Assembly: GCA_025765615.1 (NCBI GenBank) | Contig: JAIVFJ010000020.1 | Span: 124,001-188,000, forward strand | Source of the DNA: Zopfochytrium polystomum | Taxonomy: Eukaryota > Chytridiomycota > Chytridiomycetes > Chytridiales > Chytridiaceae | DNA length: 64,000 nt | Reading direction: 5' to 3' | Shown here: positions 1-10,591 of the stretch, in pieces | Layout of the letters: each line of letters starts with the position of its first letter | Position numbering within the stretch: position 1 is the stretch's first letter | Position numbers and translations under genes: made by a program | The notes under the pieces: generated by a model | Told to the model about the DNA's origin: nothing | Databases searched by the model: none | What the model saw: only the letters and a program-made list of their open reading frames with translations

Positions 1-2488
1 AGTGGGAATGGGATTGAAGTGGTGTTTGATGAGGAGGATGATGACGAGGAGGGCCAGAGCGATGGGATGTGGGGGAGCGGAGGGGTTGTGGTGGATCTGT
101 GTGGTGTTGGGGTTGGCAGTGGCAGCAGCAGGGGTCGTGGGCAGAGTCGAGGTAGGGGTCGTGGGGGCCGGGGGAGGGGCAGAGCAAAGAGGAAGAGGGG
201 AGAGGAGCAGCAGCGTCATACCCCTGCACAGAGGCCAGGTGTGGGCCCAGGAAAGCAGAGACAGCAGGCAAACAGCGGCGTGAAGCGTCAGATTCAGTTG
301 CCTGTCACAAAGCGTGGTTTTGGAGCAGCAGCTGTTGTCAGGACGTCGCAAACTGCATCCACTGACGATGTCATTGAGGTTGTTTCCCCAACGTCGGAAT
401 TGGGAGCTACGCAGATTCTCCAAGCATCTGTTTATCGGACAGATGTTCTGAAAAGGAGTGTTGCAGATTCCCCCGCAGCTTCAGGAGCCTCAGCAGCCCC
501 AAGCCAACCCCTTGTTGACCCCAAACTTATTGGAGTTGCAGCTATAACGAGCAGTGAGCGTTTCTTCGTTTTATCCGATTTTCCCCCATAGAATCCTCAC
601 TCTACAATTTTGTAAACTTTATTCTGGCTTCTCTTGCACATTCCTTGACACTATTTTCCCCTCCTGACTAATTTTTTTTTTCCCTTGCCCACCCTTCCCA
701 CCCTACTTTCAATTTCTGTCTCCCACTTCCACTGAACCAGACATCATAGGACCTGATTGGTCACTCTTTAGAGCATCATCCCTGACCAACTTTCACGCTG
801 CCCCAACGTTCCTGAGACAGTATGAATTACTGCTCAAGAATACTCTCATCACCAAGTTGGACAAAGCACCCACACCACAAATACCCTCAACTCCTGCCTC
901 TGCATTTCCCTTCACCACCAGCAACCCATTACAACTCGACCAACCACCTCAAGCACCAGCACTTCAGCCCAGCCTCTCTGTCAGCGTTCAACTGAGGGTG
1001 CTGGGAGTTCCTGTGCCCTCAATCACCCCAGCTGGCTCACCCAGCCTTCTTGCATCCCGCAGGCTCCGCAGTGCAGTCACCAGTGGACGTGTGCAGAGTA
1101 TCGAGTCTGCCCAGCCAGTTTCAGTGTGGGGGTCCAAGGAGGAGGTGGATGGCAGAGGCGTTACAGAGACTGCTGCTGGGATCTCTGGGGAGGATAAGTA
1201 CACTGAGGCTGTGGTGGAGGCGTTGGGGAAGGGACGGCTGGTTGGGGTTGAAGTGAAAGTGCATGTGGTGAAAACTTCGAGCGCTGCATGGAAGAAGGTC
1301 GTTGAGGAGGAGAGGTTTCGTTTGATTTTGCTGGGTTCAGGTGACAATGCAGTGGACAGCAGCCATAGTGAAGGTAACACTGCAATCGTTTGCAAAGGTT
1401 CCCACTAAAACTTTATTCGTGGTTTTCACTACTTTCCTTTTCTCTTGCCTAATTTCATTTCCCCACAATTCCCCCACTGCCTGCAAAATAATTTCTCAGA
1501 TTCTATCCACTTTCCCCTGGCTATGCTGACTGGCTCACCAAAATTAGCGCAGATCTGTGCTGAGTGGATGGGACAGCAGTTCAGCTGCAACATGACCTCA
1601 TTCAGGCTTTATTCATCAGACATGGAGTGCCTGTTCAACGCTTGGCTGATATCTTCTGGATCACGAATGTCATTTTACCAAGATAGTGAGTTTATTACCC
1701 TCATCCTCTTGGTGCTTACTTTGTGCATTGTTTCAATCTCTGAACATCCTGCGTCTGAAAACAAAACTAACTTGTTTTTTGTTTTTCTTAAAAGCGTCAA
1801 TCCAGCTTCATCCATCCACCCTTGCATTTTGGAAAACCTCAGCCTGGCTGGATCTCGCATTTTCCCACTCTGCAGACAGCGCAAAGCTTCAGAGCGATCC
1901 ATTTTCTCTGTGGCTGGTGGACAGCAGCAGCGACGAGGAAAGCCGCAGAAGCGTGACCAGCAGCCCTGTTGTGCCACCTGCGCCCTTTGCAGTGGAAATT
2001 ACACCAGAGAAGGCACAGATCTTGTCATATGAGTATGTTTTTGTTGATCCCCTTTTTTTTTTCTTCTTTGTTCTCACTGTGCAGCGCAAACTTCTGTGTC
2101 GTCCTTCCTTTTCCCCACTGCCCTCTGAAAATTCAAATTTTCCTTTTCCATACTCTCACCCTCTGGCACTGTTTGTTGCAGATGCTTTTTGAAGCCTGCA
2201 TTCCTACAAACTGGGCCACGGCCCACACCTCTTGTGCTTCTGGGAAAAGCGCACAACGAGTCAATGCTGGTTGGCACAGCCCCACAGATCCTTCGCATGG
2301 CCACTAACGTGGTGGTCCTCACTCAGGCTGGTGTGGCAAAGGTACAGCTCCATCAATACCTTTTCTAAACTGCTTTTGGTTATCTCACATATGATGAACT
2401 CCACCTCCAGTTCACACCCACACCAAAGCCACTCATCACAGCACTGCTTCTCGCGCAATTGGTCGGCATTGCTCAGAAGCAGCACTAA
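1..2488 (+). CDS. Probable CENP-L/Iml3-like kinetochore protein (5' partial)
   Basis: Exons read as <1-553, 741-1373, 1500-1685, 1795-2032, 2182-2341 and 2411-2488, with matching phases at all five junctions. The frame is open to the window edge, so the N-terminus is missing. The first visible exon is acidic and then RG-rich (SRGRGRG...KRKR), which looks like a disordered nuclear segment. The folded part matches my memory of CENP-L block by block: a DWSLFRASSLTNF-like strand/helix, a WMGQQFSCNM block followed by an aromatic-rich helix, TSIQLHPSTLAFW, and a C-terminal helix ending LLLAQLVGIAQ. CENP-L pairs with CENP-N (Iml3-Chl4 in yeast) in the constitutive centromere network and reads CENP-A chromatin. 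The assignment rests on pattern recall, not a search. The alternative is an unknown nuclear protein. Confidence 0.55.
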
Positions 2489-3435
2489 AGTATCAAAATG
2501 CCCGACCCTCTTTCCCCCCTTCCCGCATGGGCAATGCAAGCACGAAAAGATGAAATTATTGATGCAGTTTTGGTTGATTTTTTGTTTCCCCTGCTTCTTT
2601 GCTTTTTGTTTTCTTTGTCAAGCTGTTCTTGTTCCCCTTCGATATAGCTGCTTTCTTAACTTTTTTTCTCCGTGGAAACAATGGCAATAAAATATGGCGG
2701 CGTCGATGCACACCTGGAATTGAAATACACCTTTTGACTCCAACTGCCACAAGGCCCTCCGCCCAGAATACACGGCATGCACCTGCTTCGAATTGACAAA
2801 ATCGTTTTCGTTCAACACTTTTCAAACTCTGACGATGTCTCTCTCTCAGTGTGAGCCTTTTTCTTCAAAGCGTTTTCCTTGACTGAGCGACCAGCATATC
2901 GCACGCCTGAACCGACGCGAAGACGCTCGTTACGGCTTTTCCAAACCTTTTTGGGAGTTTTATTATTTGTGTTTCTGTCTGAGGAATCGAAAATACAGCA
3001 CCCACAATCGAGATCAACAACTCTTGGCGACTCTACGTTGTGGTGGCCCTCCACTGTGCCTTGGTTTCTGGTTCCCTCTCGGCAGCTCCCGCTCTTTCAA
3101 AAAGGTGCCCCCGGGTTGCCTCGTCGGTTGGGAGATGGAAAATGCAGCCCCACGTTTCTGTTGAGATTTGGCAGGCAGGCGGGGAGCGCGACAGATTGAA
3201 GGCGAGCGATGCTTCACAGGCCGGAAATTCGACTTGGGTTGGCAAGCTTAGCTTTTTGAGATCTCTCTTTAGTTGGGGAAGCACCAGCAATAATTCACAG
3301 GCTTGGGCCGGAAACGGGCAAACAGAATCCATTCAATCATAACCGATCGTTATTTTCTCGTCGTCGCAAAGGCTCTTCCAACCGTGAAAGACAAGAAGGT
3401 GATGCATATACTTATATTTTTTTTTTTTTTTTGCA
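2489..3435. other. Intergenic, no supported gene
   Basis: Short overlapping frames on both strands show neither biased codon use nor recognisable motifs. A T-run at about 3418-3432 lies just beyond the stop of the minus-strand gene at 3436. Confidence 0.5.
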
Positions 3436-4122
3436 CTACTCCAACAGCTTGGCGTGGGCGGGGAACCCCGACGCCTTGACGGGCAGCCCGCTCTCCTTCC
3501 ACCACCTCACGACCTCCTCGTGCCCGTTCTCGCACGCAAAGTCCATCGCAAACGCCGAGTACTTCACCTCCCACCCGCTCTCGTCCTTCCACCAGTCCAG
3601 CACGTCCAGATGCCTCCTCGAGCTCGCGCAGTCGACCGCGGCGTCCGAGTACGCGGCGGGGAGGCCGCTGTCGCGCCACCAGCGGAGAACGGGGACGTGG
3701 GCGTGGAAGCAGGCGAGGAAGAGCGCGGCGTCGGTGTAGCGCGCGGGGAGGGCGGCGGCGCGGCAGAAGCGGAGGAGGCGGGCGCAGAGCTGAGGGGAGC
3801 CGGTGCGGGCGGCGGCGTCGAATTCGTGGGGGCCGCGGAGGGCGCGGAAGGAGGCGGCTTGGAGGTGGGGAAGGGAGAGGAGGGTCGAGAGGCGGAAGCG
3901 GTCGAGGGGGTCCAGGTGCTGGCAGACGGCCGCGGCGACGTCGAGTGGGAGGTGGTGGTGGGGTGGCCACGCCGTCGATTTGGAGGCGTCGTGCATGGTG
4001 TCTTCAGGTGGATGGGGAAGCTCTGCTGCCGGCATGGGAGGAGACTCGTCCATGTTGGAGGGGTTTCCAGGCTCCGTGTGCGAGTTCATTCGTTTTGATG
4101 GGCCTCGGTCGCTTCTTCGCAA
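3436..4122 (-). CDS. F-box-like ankyrin protein with WWK-SGL repeats
   Basis: Single exon, 228 aa. An F-box-like segment (LPLDVAAAVCQHLDPLDRF, about residues 57-75) is followed by divergent ankyrin-type repeats of about 33-35 residues. Each repeat carries the signature (V)L-x-WW-(R/K)-(D/E)-SGLP-x-x-YS, as in RWWRDSGLP, DWWKDESG and RWWKESGLP. F-box/ankyrin proteins usually recruit substrates to SCF ubiquitin ligases, but no substrate can be inferred. The next gene on the same strand is a related copy, so this is a tandem pair. An in-frame Met at residue 11 or 24 could be the true start. GC is very high and third positions are strongly G/C. Confidence 0.75.
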   Translation of the reverse strand: MRRSDRGPSKRMNSHTEPGNPSNMDESPPMPAAELPHPPEDTMHDASKSTAWPPHHHLPLDVAAAVCQHLDPLDRFRLSTLLSLPHLQAASFRALRGPHEFDAAARTGSPQLCARLLRFCRAAALPARYTDAALFLACFHAHVPVLRWWRDSGLPAAYSDAAVDCASSRRHLDVLDWWKDESGWEVKYSAFAMDFACENGHEEVVRWWKESGLPVKASGFPAHAKLLE

Positions 4123-4573
4123 GGGAAGGCAGCTATCAAGTCAGTGATCGGGCGTGGGCGTGGACGGATGTGTGCACGCAAACGACCACTGAAAGACAAC
4201 GGGTAGTTTGTCGATCGGTCGGTCGAATGTTTCCGCAAGGCGGAAGCAGCGTGTTTATGTTTTGACAGCAAGCAGCACGAACTGATGGTGCAATATCTTA
4301 GGACCAAACGAGAACGCACAACTGCTCGCGCCCGTTTTCTTAGCTGTTTGGCAAATCCGACGCCGCCGGGCGCAACTGTGCCATCGGCGGCGGATTCGCA
4401 TCCGTCCGGACACCTGCGGCTTCGGATTTGCGAGAAAACGAACCAATCAACTTTGTCCTTTCGCAATAAGTTTTACTAATACTGTGTCGGGCGGCCTCAG
4501 CAAAACTTGTTGGATTCAGTGCAATGTACTAATACTACCGACAGTTTTGATCGTTTCGATACAGCCCTTCCAA
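4123..4573. other. Spacer between paired ankyrin genes
   Basis: It holds the putative promoter of the 3436-4122 gene and the 3' flank of the 4574-5146 gene. No ORF in it looks coding. Confidence 0.4.
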
Positions 4574-5146
4574 TCAGAGCCCGAGCAACTTGCGAATCTT
4601 TGGAAACTCCGAGTACTTCAACTGCAACCCGCTCTCCTTCCACCACAGGAACACCGCCGTGTCGTCGTTCTCGCTCGCGTAGTCGACGGCAAAGGTCGAG
4701 TACTTGAGGGGCAGCCCGCTGTCCTTCCACCACTGCAGGACCCGGACGTGGCAGCCGACGCTGGCGCAGTCCATCGCGTCGTCCGAGTACTTGAGCTCGA
4801 GCCCGCTGGCCTTCCACCACTCGAGGACGTCGACGTGCCCAAAGTAGCATGCAAGGAGCAACCCCTCCTCCGTGTAGCGCGGCTGCACGGCTCGGAGACG
4901 GCAAAACCAGAGCAGGAGGTCCAGCAGCTGGACGTCGCCGAGCCTGCTGGCGGCGTCAAACTCGAATCGGTGCATCGATCGGAACGACGCGGCTTGGATG
5001 GTTCGGAGACTGAACAAGGTCGCCAGAGCGTACTTGTCGTATGGGTCGAGGAAGTCGCAAGCTATGGCAACAACTTGGATCGGCAGTGCGTGCATCTTGT
5101 CCCTTTGCTTGGTTGTGAATCGGGGAATTCGCCAGTGTTTGTGCAA
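4574..5146 (-). CDS. F-box-like ankyrin protein with WWK-SGL repeats, paralogue
   Basis: Single exon, 190 aa, same architecture as the gene at 3436-4122. An F-box-like N-terminus (LPIQVVAIACDFLDPYDKYA) precedes ankyrin-type repeats with the motifs EWWKASGLELKYS, QWWKDSGLPLKYS and LWWKESGLQLKYS. Spacing between WWK motifs is constant at about 34 residues. Both copies share the block FDAAxRxGxxQLxxxLLxFCR ahead of the first repeat, which argues for local duplication. An internal Met at residue 18 (MHALPIQ) may be the real start, because the first 17 residues have no counterpart in the other copy. Function is unknown; a substrate-adaptor role is inferred from the fold. Confidence 0.75.
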   Translation of the reverse strand: MHKHWRIPRFTTKQRDKMHALPIQVVAIACDFLDPYDKYALATLFSLRTIQAASFRSMHRFEFDAASRLGDVQLLDLLLWFCRLRAVQPRYTEEGLLLACYFGHVDVLEWWKASGLELKYSDDAMDCASVGCHVRVLQWWKDSGLPLKYSTFAVDYASENDDTAVFLWWKESGLQLKYSEFPKIRKLLGL

Positions 5147-5662
5147 TGGCGAAGATCACTGTAACGTCAGAAGAGGGTGGATCGCCAAACCCCTCCCTCC
5201 CTGCCCTCATTCCGACACTCATTCTTGCCTTCCTGTGGCCGGGGCGGGCAGCGACCTCGCCTGTCGCGATGTCGGGTTTCCTTCTCTGCCTCTACCCCTC
5301 CCCACGCAACATGGGGTTGCTGCTGGGTCCGTTGCTTGGCAACGAATCCGCTCGCATGCGTCGCTGCACACCACATAAGCCATACCGCAGCGGTAGCGGG
5401 CTGGTTCTCACAAATAAATGAGATGTACTGCTATTCTTGTGCAGGTGCATGTGTGAATGCACGCGTTCAACTGGATGGGAGCAGTAAGTTTTTGGTTTGT
5501 GCCGTCCTAACTGCAGCGGCATTCGGCGTCACGTGCACAAGGCCGCAATTTCCCCGTTTTGGCGAACGTGAGGCGCCCTCAGCCTTTTGCACCTCTCGCA
5601 CGCACTCACGGACGCAAACACACGCACGCACGCTCGGCCCCCATTACCAACAGCATCCAGCC
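5147..5662. other. Divergent intergenic region
   Basis: Upstream of both the minus-strand ankyrin gene and the plus-strand mannosidase. A long open frame covers it but has no Met-led homology, so the mannosidase start is placed at 5663. Confidence 0.4.
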
Positions 5663-8223
5663 ATGGATAACCGCGGCGCGGGCCAAACCTTCCAGGAGCT
5701 GTACAAATCAGTCGGTGGAGGCGCTGCGTCGTCGTCCTCCTCGTCCTCCTCCTACTCGTTCTCATCCCCATCATCGTCCTCTTCCGCGTACCACACGTCT
5801 TCTCGTCGCCGCCTCTGCCCAGTGCGCCCTCGCGCGCGATCACCGCTGCTCATACTGATCGCCGCGGTCAGTGTCTCCCTCCTCGTCGGCTATCTATGGA
5901 TCAGCTCACTCCGCGACCGCCTGGGGAGCGACGATCTGTCGCCGGAAGAAGAGCGGCGGCTGCTGCGGGAGCGGCTGCAGAAGGACCACGAGTGGAGGGT
6001 GGCGATGAACCCGGACGCTCCCGGCGCGGGCGGCAGCGGTCCGTGGGAGCCGCCGGCCGCAGAAGAGGAGCAAGTGCTGCCGGATCCTGAGTACTTTCCG
6101 AAGTTCAAGCCGATCGCCAAGACGGGTGCTGATCCCGAGCGCCTCGAGTACATCAAGGAGGTACTGCGCCCGCGTGACCCGACTCACCTCTTGGAACCTC
6201 GCTGATCTCTTTCCCTTCCCCCTTACTCCCACCTTCTGCTAGATGTTCCTCCACGGCTGGTCTGGCTACAAGCAGTTCGCGTGGCTCAAAGATGATCTCA
6301 AGCCGTTCGATCGGACCGGCAGCAATTGGTACCCTCCCGGCTCGCTTCTAGCGACGATCGTGGACTCTCTGTCCACGCTGCACATCATGGGCCTGAAGGA
6401 TGAGCTGGCGCTCGCCAAGGCGGCGGTGATCGAGCGATTCCTGCCGCCGCGGACACCGTCGTCGCCAGACGTGTTTGCAGACATTGGGATGCTCGTGAAC
6501 GTGTTCGAGACGACGATCCGCAACGTGGGCGGCCTGCTCAGCATTTACGATCTGGAGGGCGATCCGAAGATGCTGGAGGCGGCGGTGATGATCGCGGATC
6601 GTCTCGCGCCGGCGCTGAACGCGGCGTACGACCAGGTGCTGCCGTTGAACCAGTTGAATCTGCAGACGGGCCAGGCCATGGGGTGGGGCGTGATTTCGTT
6701 GGCACAGGCGGGGAGTTTGCAGCTCGAGTTTCAGTACCTGGCGGACGTTACGGGAAACGAGGAGTACGCCGAGAAGGTAGGTGCTCTTTTTCATTCTATC
6801 GTCAGAGGCTGAACGCGCGATTCGCCGCGGTGCAGGCAATGAGATCGCACGCCAAGATCACACGGTATCCTTCTTTGATCCCGGGAATACCGCCACTGTC
6901 GATCAATCCCAGTTCGGAGCAACCAACCAGTGAGTCGTCTGCGCATGCGGAGCTTGTTCATCCCACCGACTTTTTTGTGATCTGTTCTCGTCCCGCAGTT
7001 CAGAAATTCGGCGTCGGGGCGGAGGCAGACAGTTACTACGAGTACCTGCTCAAATTGTATGTATCGACAGGCGACAAACGTATGCTTGACGTGTACCACA
7101 CAGCTGTTGAGGTAATGTAATGGTCGTTGAGACCGCGGCCCTGGCCTCCTGCTCGATTCTCCTGCCTTTTTAACGCGACACCCAAAAGACCCTAGCGACG
7201 TACCTCATCCACGAAAGCGCCGACGGCAAGTACGCGTACATACCCGATGTGTGGGTCAACGAAACGCATCACCTTCGCCCAGACAAGTCGTTTGGCCATC
7301 TTGTGAGTAAATAACGAACGATCCTTCTACTTTTGCACTGAGCCCTCCCCTCCCTTACCCTCCGCAACTCGCACTCCCATTCCCGCAAAACTAGACCTGC
7401 TTCATCGGCGGCATGTTTGCCCTCGGCTCGCACACAACGTGCCCACACCGTCCCGCGCCGACCCACGCGACGCGTTTGCACAAGTCGTGCGCGGCGCGCG
7501 AGCTCGAGCTCGCGGCCAAGATCACGCACACGTGCCACGCGGCGGCGACGCGTCCCGGCAGCGCCGGGGTCGGGTTCGAGCAGGCCATGTTCTCCGGGAC
7601 GCCGACTGGCGGCGGGCCAGAGTCGCCGCTGGTGGTCGGGCACGTGACGGAGCGGGTCGTGGACGAGGCCGGGCTGGAGCTGACGCTGCAGCTGCCGTGG
7701 TACATGTTGCGGCCGGAGACAGTCGAGTCGCTGTTTTACATGTGGCGGCTGACGAAAGATGTCAAGTACCGGCGGATGGGTTGGGCGATGGCGGTGGTAA
7801 GTTTTTCTCGTTTCAGTTTGTTTTTTTTTCCGGGCCGAGAGAGACCTTTCAATGCGCTATTGTTTACTCGTTCTTGTCTCCCGTGTTGCAGAATATGAAC
7901 AAGCACTGCCGCGACGACGTTGCGTTCCACGGTCTCCGCGACGTGTTTAACCCGTCGAACCCGGTGAACAACATGGACACGATGGAAACCTTCTTCCTCG
8001 CGGAAACGCTGAAGTATCTCTATCTGTATGTCGTGCCTTCATTGTTGGGGCAGTCATTCTGACATCGTTTTGCCTTTTTGGCGCACACGCACATAGCCTT
8101 TTCACCGACGACTCTGTGCTGCCACTGGACGAGTACGTTTTCAACACAGAGGCGCATCCTCTGTCGATCCGCGGACACGGCAGGCGGAAGCACGTGCCGT
8201 GGGGGAAGCCGCTGCCGTATTGA
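5663..8223 (+). CDS. GH47 class I alpha-1,2-mannosidase
   Basis: Eight exons: 5663-6160, 6243-6776, 6836-6929, 6999-7111, 7189-7302, 7395-7796, 7892-8025 and 8097-8223. They sum to 2016 nt (671 aa) with every phase matching. A Ser-rich cytosolic tail leads to a signal-anchor (about residues 53-75, LLILIAAVSVSLLVGYLWI), giving a type II ER/Golgi topology. Family signatures are FETTIRNVGGLLS, AEADSYYEYLLK, FGHLTCFIGGMFALG and RPETVESLFYMWRLT. A C-terminal FNTEAHP supplies the Thr that binds the essential Ca2+. The enzyme trims alpha-1,2-mannose from N-glycans. Whether it is the ER (Mns1-like) or Golgi type cannot be decided by eye. Confidence 0.93.
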
Positions 8224-8773
8224 GTTGCGTAAACCATCGATGAAAGGTTTCTTAGACGTTTTGCAAAGCTTTCTTCTACTTTACAGTTTCTTTTCAACCC
8301 TTTCTTGTCCCTGTTTACGAAATGGTGAGGAAGAGGGTGGATTCGATGCGACCTTTCCTTGGACGATATTTCCTTGTCCTTGTCTATTGCAATTCACGCG
8401 TTGGGTGACATTGGGTCAACGTTTCATTGCACCCCTCCCCCAAAATCACAAACTCACGCGCTCATCGCTGTTGCCTTCACCAGCTCCAGTGGCTGCTCCA
8501 GCACACGCGCAACGCGCAACGAGCAACGCTTTTCAACCCGATGGTGGTGGTGGCCGGAGCGAGGAATATGGCGAAAGTGGTCGTTGTCGAAACTGCGCCA
8601 AAGTGGAGCTCATGCCCTTTCACACCGTGTCCGCTAAGCCGTGACATTCCTGTGCAATCTGCCGTTTATTTGGAAACTGTTGAATGTTGAACGCACGTCA
8701 GCCGTTTTGGAACCAAGGCAACGAGAAATAAACATAAACAGTCAACAGGGGAATGGGTGAGTAAGAATGCGAG
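8224..8773. other. Intergenic
   Basis: 3' flank of the mannosidase gene; AATAAA-like words occur near 8726-8733. No gene seen. Confidence 0.4.
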
Positions 8774-8855
8774 CGTCCTGCACAGGATTCGAACCTGCGC
8801 TCCCAGAGGGAAATGCCTTAGCAGGGCACCGCGTTAACCACTCCGCCAACAGGAC
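8774..8855 (-). tRNA. tRNA-Ser(GCT)
   Basis: The reverse complement folds as an 82-nt class II tRNA. The 7-bp acceptor stem GTCCTGT/GCAGGAC has discriminator G, the anticodon loop reads CTGCTAA (anticodon GCT), a long serine-type variable arm follows, and the T-loop is GGTTCGAATCC. There is no intron. Confidence 0.93.
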
Positions 8856-8976
8856 GTTAGACAATACGTTCACTAGAATGCTTGATTTCGCTGATAATTG
8901 ACTATTCCCACTAACAATAACTGCGTGACTGCGCCTCCCACAGTGATATTCCCACACCCAAACCTCGAAACCATTC

Positions 8977-10008
8977 ATGCGAAGGTAGGCACTTGGCTTC
9001 GTCCACGGTCGTGACCCGCGATCGCAGGGCACAACAAGACTCAACGTTCAACTGATCCGGCTCCTGGTCTGTTTATCCTGCTTGGAGATCGCAGGCACGA
9101 CGATCACCAACGGCATTTGGGCGCAAAGTCGTTTTCGTTGGGGACAACACTGGTATAAGGATTGCCGCGATACGTGGCCCGATGAACCTGACGACAGCTT
9201 CCACTAGCGGGGAAGACGACCCTCTTGATCGTGTTCGCTCGTTCTATTTTCCCAGAGGTGAATGCCGTTGTAATCTTCATCACTATTCCGTTAAAATGGC
9301 CTCTTTCCTCTGTTGGCAGGTTTACGTGCCGTCAGGTAGTACCTGCCGTCATGTCCCGTCATGCAATTTATCATATTTCCTCCTCACCAAAACGATCTGA
9401 AGCATATGAGTACAGCGAAGTGCAAGTGCACGTGGATGAGCACACATCTGTCCAGCTGAACCTGTGGGATATCGCTTACAACGACGATTTTCCGCGCCTG
9501 CGACCCCTCGCCTACCCCCTCACAGACGTGTTCGTTCTCTGCTTCTCCGTGGGAGATCCGCGGACTCTGGCAAGGGTCGAATCTGAGGTAAGTGAGCCAC
9601 AGAGACGAAAAGCTGGTTAAGAAAACAATTTACTCCAGTGGTTCCCCGAAATCCGACATCACTGCCCGCATTCGCCGATCCTCCTCGTCGGGTGTCGAAA
9701 GGATCTGCGCGACGATCCCGAAACACTGGCGGATCTGGCGAGGAACGGAAGGCACCCGGTGACGTACGAGGAGGTGCTGACGTTATTTACCTTACGGCTT
9801 GCCACCGTTGCATCCTGTCAATTAATTGTGCTAAGGACGGCCTCAACTTTAGGGTTTTCGAATGGCGCAACTCATGGGTGCGGCTCAGTATGTGGAGTGC
9901 TCCGCGATTCAGAATGACGGAGTCAACGATGTGTTCAAGGCGGCAGCGCTGCAGTGTGGATCCCCTTGTAAAATGCCAGCTGCTAGCCGTCGATGTAGGC
10001 TGCTCTGA
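8977..10008 (+). CDS. Atypical Rho-family small GTPase
   Basis: Model: 8977-8984, 9088-9152, 9208-9257, 9320-9335, 9403-9587, 9639-9773 and 9853-10008, summing to 615 nt (204 aa) with phases in register. Landmarks in order are a P-loop (VGDNTAGKTTLL), switch I remnant YVPSAYEYS, switch II WDIAYNDDFPRLRPLAYP, a VGCRKDLRDD base-recognition block with the Rho insert helix, VECSAIQ, and a C-terminal CRLL CaaX box suited to prenylation. In switch II the usual DTAGQE is DIAYND, so the catalytic Gln is absent; this predicts slow or no GTP hydrolysis. The 16-nt microexon and the 8-nt first coding exon are inferred from phase and homology and are the weakest parts. Confidence 0.75.
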
Positions 10009-10591
10009 AGATATCGGGAGTCGGTTTTTGAATTGTTTTGCACGTGACCTCGTTACATTCAGTTCAATTGATTTCCGGCGAGCGCAAGGCTCCGCACCAA
10101 TGGTGAACGCCATCGTCACAGTCTGCGCCATTTCCAAAAGCAGCCCGCGTCCGCCTCCCCAAGCACCCTCTCGGCATCTTAGCGTCGTCCTTTGTCCATC
10201 GGCCATCCGTGAGCAGAGACATTTACCTGTCCACGGCGATGTCCAGCAAGGTGGACTCCGATCGCAAAACTCGTGTATTTTCAGGCACCATTCATTCCTG
10301 TCAGTGCACTGTGCAACAACCAAGCGCCTGTGACGGCCTTGACCGAACTTCTTTTTCCTCCGTTCATCAGTGGGTAGATACAATATTGCCTCAGTTCAAG
10401 AACCCCCACTTCGAAACTTCGGTACGGTATGCCGTGGACGACGCTTCGCTACACGAGGCGCTGCTACATTCCGTCCGGTGGGCCGCTCACCAAAACTCCT
10501 TTTACGAAGCTGTGTTACCTGGCACTTGAACTTTGGAAGTTTCCACCAAAACTTTTGTCACACGCTGCACAGAGCAACACCAATTTATTTC
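10009..10591. other. Intergenic between convergent genes
   Basis: A frame at 10209-10529 (+) is open but has no motif or codon bias that I trust. It lies between the 3' ends of the Rho gene and the minus-strand methyltransferase. Confidence 0.4.

Noticed and set aside
9122..9257. Unspliced reading of the Rho P-loop region without GKT
   Set aside because: Reading through gave a degenerate P-loop; a 55-nt intron (9153-9207) restores GDNTAGKTTLL and the following LLIVFA strand, so the P-loop is normal.
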